DNA of 6,909 nt, from NCBI GenBank assembly GCA_022712735.1, contig JAFLKA010000127.1, forward strand, positions 1 through 6,909, given 5' to 3'. The notes below the pieces were generated by a model. The model searched no databases and was not told the DNA's origin. It saw nothing but the letters and a program-made list of their open reading frames with translations. Below, in pieces: positions 4,946 through 6,909 of the stretch. Both the position numbers and the translations under genes were made by a program. Source of the DNA: Marinosulfonomonas sp. Its GTDB lineage: Bacteria; Pseudomonadota; Alphaproteobacteria; Rhodobacterales; Rhodobacteraceae. Numbering within the stretch: position 1 is the first letter of the stretch; every line of letters begins with the position of its first letter.

Positions 4946-6909
4946 TCATCCGGCGAGTTGAAGGTTGGCGCGGGCACAGCGTGTACGCCCGTTTGCATTG
5001 TCGATGACATCTACAGGGTCAAGGATCAGGGCGATTTTACCATCTCCGAGGATGGTTGCGGCGGCAACACCAGGGACGCGCCCAAAGGTGTCTTGCAACC
5101 CTTTGATAACGACCTGACGTTGGTCTTGAATTGCGTCAACAACCAGAGCGGCGTGGGTGCCGTCCTCTTGGGCGATCAGCAAGACAATCGCACCGATATA
5201 GCTGTCCATCGGAGTGCGGTAACCAAGCTCGGCTCCGAGATCAAGTAACGGCACAAAGGTGTCGCGTACCTTGATCACGCTGGTTTCAGGCCCGAGTGCG
5301 CGGATGTCATTTTCGGTCAAGGTCAAGGTTTCTGTGATGGTATTCAAAGGCACCACCAGAGTTTGCTGGGCGACATCAATCACCATGCCATCCAGCACTG
5401 CCAAAGTCAGTGGTAGGCTGATGGTGAATGTTGTGCCGCTGCCCGGTTCCGAATGGATCGTAACGCGCCCGCCCAAGGCAAGGATCGCGCTTTTGACCAC
5501 ATCCATTCCAACACCGCGCCCTGATAGATCAGAGACCTCGATGGCGGTGGAAAATCCGGGCATGAACAGAAGGTTGTCAATTTCAGCATCACTAAGCTGG
5601 GCGCTTTCCTGCACCAGCCCCTTCTCGAGTGCGATTTGCAACACGCGGGGCCGGTTGATACCTGCACCATCATCCGAAACCTCGATAATGACACGACCAG
5701 AGCGGTGTCCGGCGCTCAAGGTGACAATCCCTTCTTCGGGTTTTCCGGCAGCGAGCCGGTCGGCCGGTGTCTCAACGCCGTGATCGACTGCATTGCGGAT
5801 CATATGGGTCAACGGATCTGCCAGCCGCTCGATCACGGTTTTATCGACCTCGGTTTCATCACCTTCCGTTTTCAAGCGAACGGTTTTGCCAATCATCGAG
5901 GACGATTCCCGAATGATCCGGCTCATCCGCTGGAATAGAGATTTCACCGGCTGGGCGCGGATCATCATCACGCTGTCCTGAATGTCGCGGGTCAGCTGCA
6001 TGAATTCATCCAGCCCCTCGGCAACAGCCGTATTGGAAAGAAGATCAGCCTCGGCAACGCTTTGGGAAATCATTGCCTGATTGATCACCAACTCGCCCAC
6101 CAAGTTCACCAGGCGATCAATCCGCTCCAGATCAACCCGCACAGTCGGGCGAGGTTTTGCGGGTGCGAATTTTGCGGACGTGGGTGGGTCTTGATTGGCG
6201 GGGACGGATGGTAAGGTGGCAACGGGTGTTGCAGTGGGTTGTTCATTGGTTGTTTCTGCGCCCGTGGTTGTCTGGCTATCAACGGTGGAGAGTGGTGGCA
6301 CGGTTGGGCTCGTGTCATCAAGAGGTGGCAGTACTGGCGGTGACGGTGGCGGCGGGGTATCATCGCCGCTGGCCTGAGGGCTGGTGATTGTCAGGTTGCA
6401 TAAATCCGCGACGAAATCAAAGACTTCGCGAACCGCGTCTTCTTCCTCGTCTGTGGTTAGGTGGATTGTCCATGATAGATAGGACTTCTCTTCGTCTATG
6501 TCGGCCAAGGGGGGGATAGATGTGGTGTCACACATCACCTGTATATCCCCCATTTCGCGCAACAGACGCAACAGATGCAGAGGCTCGTTCCCTGAAGCAT
6601 AAAGCGAGCTGTCGGGGACAAAACGAATGGTGTAGCCATCCTCGAAAACAGGGGTGTCGGTGCCATTGTCTAGGTTAGTATCTACGGGGTCAGCCTCTGT
6701 GAGGCCCGTGTCATCCAGCCCCAGATCAAGCGCCAGAGACATCGGTTGAAAATCGTCGATCACTTCTTCGGGCTCGTCCGCGGCGCTGTGGCCCAGTATG
6801 GTTTCAAGGCTGGCCAGCACGGCTTGGGTGCGGGTTTCGTCTTGGGGCGTGTCATCGCGGGCGGCGCGGACCAGATCGGCGAGGATGTCGCCGGATTGAA
6901 AAAACACCG
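4946..6909 (-). CDS. cheA: Chemotaxis histidine kinase CheA (5'-partial)
   Basis: Cytoplasmic kinase that autophosphorylates on its P1 histidine and passes phosphate to CheY. The frame is open to the right edge, so the start and phosphorylated histidine of P1 are outside. Numbering from the GTG at 6907: residues 1-20 (FFQSGDILADLVRAA) are the end of P1; about 40-88 form an acidic linker; about 90-175 are a P2 CheY-docking domain (IRFVPDSS, YLSWTIHL, VREVFDFV). About 176-250 form a Pro/Thr-rich linker. P3 dimerisation starts at about 254 (VRVDLERIDRLVNLVGELVI). The P4 ATPase has the N box HMIRNAVDHG (368-377), G1 SDDGAGI (411-417), F box FMPGFST (448-454), G2 GRGVGMD (463-469) and G3 GSGTTF (489-494), all intact. 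The CheW-like P5 spans about 505-640. There is no C-terminal receiver. It is the first visible gene of the operon; cheW starts 4 nt after its TGA. Confidence 0.97.
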   Translation of the reverse strand, partial: VFFQSGDILADLVRAARDDTPQDETRTQAVLASLETILGHSAADEPEEVIDDFQPMSLALDLGLDDTGLTEADPVDTNLDNGTDTPVFEDGYTIRFVPDSSLYASGNEPLHLLRLLREMGDIQVMCDTTSIPPLADIDEEKSYLSWTIHLTTDEEEDAVREVFDFVADLCNLTITSPQASGDDTPPPPSPPVLPPLDDTSPTVPPLSTVDSQTTTGAETTNEQPTATPVATLPSVPANQDPPTSAKFAPAKPRPTVRVDLERIDRLVNLVGELVINQAMISQSVAEADLLSNTAVAEGLDEFMQLTRDIQDSVMMIRAQPVKSLFQRMSRIIRESSSMIGKTVRLKTEGDETEVDKTVIERLADPLTHMIRNAVDHGVETPADRLAAGKPEEGIVTLSAGHRSGRVIIEVSDDGAGINRPRVLQIALEKGLVQESAQLSDAEIDNLLFMPGFSTAIEVSDLSGRGVGMDVVKSAILALGGRVTIHSEPGSGTTFTISLPLTLAVLDGMVIDVAQQTLVVPLNTITETLTLTENDIRALGPETSVIKVRDTFVPLLDLGAELGYRTPMDSYIGAIVLLIAQEDGTHAALVVDAIQDQRQVVIKGLQDTFGRVPGVAAATILGDGKIALILDPVDVIDNANGRTRCARANLQLAG
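6158..6394 (-). other. Low-complexity Pro/Thr-rich linker of CheA between P2 and P3
   Basis: This stretch encodes about 79 CheA residues with no predicted fold. Proline runs (GDDTPPPPSPPVLPPLDD) are followed by a Thr/Val/Pro-rich part with TPVATLPSVPANQ. It tethers the CheY-docking P2 to the dimerisation domain, as in other CheA proteins, and is on the long side. The skewed base composition here (G/T-rich on the + strand) comes from the Pro/Thr codons. Confidence 0.7.

Noticed and set aside
4603..5248. Open frames on the + strand opposite cheW and the cheA end (4603-5007, 4934-5248)
   Set aside because: They are antisense to well-conserved CheW and CheA motifs, and their predicted proteins have no recognisable features.
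6106..6363. Proline/histidine-rich frame at 6106-6363 and Gly/Val/Trp-rich + strand frames at 6157-6387
   Set aside because: They are by-products of the biased codons of the CheA Pro/Thr linker in other frames.
6158..6394. Possible G/T-rich tandem repeat or minisatellite
   Set aside because: There is no regular repeat unit; the skew follows from Pro, Thr and Val codons in the CheA linker.
6905..6907. GTG at 6907 (- strand) as the start of cheA
   Set aside because: It falls within the end of the P1 domain and the phosphorylated histidine would be missing; the real start lies beyond the right edge.

Overview
The window is a bacterial chemotaxis (che) signalling cluster and is coding almost throughout. 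The proteins look alphaproteobacterial: a transmembrane receptor with PAS domains and the hairpin-tip sequence [17 protein letters not shown], a CheY beginning with VMVVDDMSTSRGL, an alphaproteobacterial-type CheA P2 domain, and G+C near or a little above one half by eye. A marine Rhodobacterales (Roseobacter-type) bacterium is my best guess, but I cannot fix the genus.

Layout. Two transcription units converge. On the + strand are the 3' part of a methyl-accepting chemotaxis protein gene (edge to 2186), a 40-nt gap, and cheD (2227-2739). A 71-nt intergenic strip (2740-2810) follows. On the - strand, read from the right edge leftward, are cheA (5'-truncated, edge to 4946), cheW (4941-4474), cheR (4471-3605), cheY (3592-3206) and a small unnamed helical-protein gene (3209-2811). 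The - strand genes are separated by 4, 2 and 12 nt, and the last pair overlaps by 4 nt (ATGA), so they form one tight operon. Both promoters lie outside the window. No tRNA, rRNA, CRISPR, insertion sequence or phage sequence was seen.

How it works together. The receptor senses through a periplasmic domain (mostly off the window) and probably through two cytoplasmic PAS-like domains. It controls the CheA kinase through CheW, and CheA phosphorylates CheY at D58. CheR methylates receptor glutamates and is probably recruited by the C-terminal pentapeptide DWEDF of this receptor. CheD is a receptor glutamine deamidase. No cheB methylesterase is present in the window.

The most interesting item is the 132-residue protein at the end of the cheA operon. 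It is predicted to be all-helical, is translationally coupled to cheY, and carries a DxxxQ motif (DRLRQ) of the kind used by CheZ-type CheY-P phosphatases and also seen in the CheR-binding CheT of Sinorhizobium. It is a candidate divergent CheZ/CheT-like member of the pathway.
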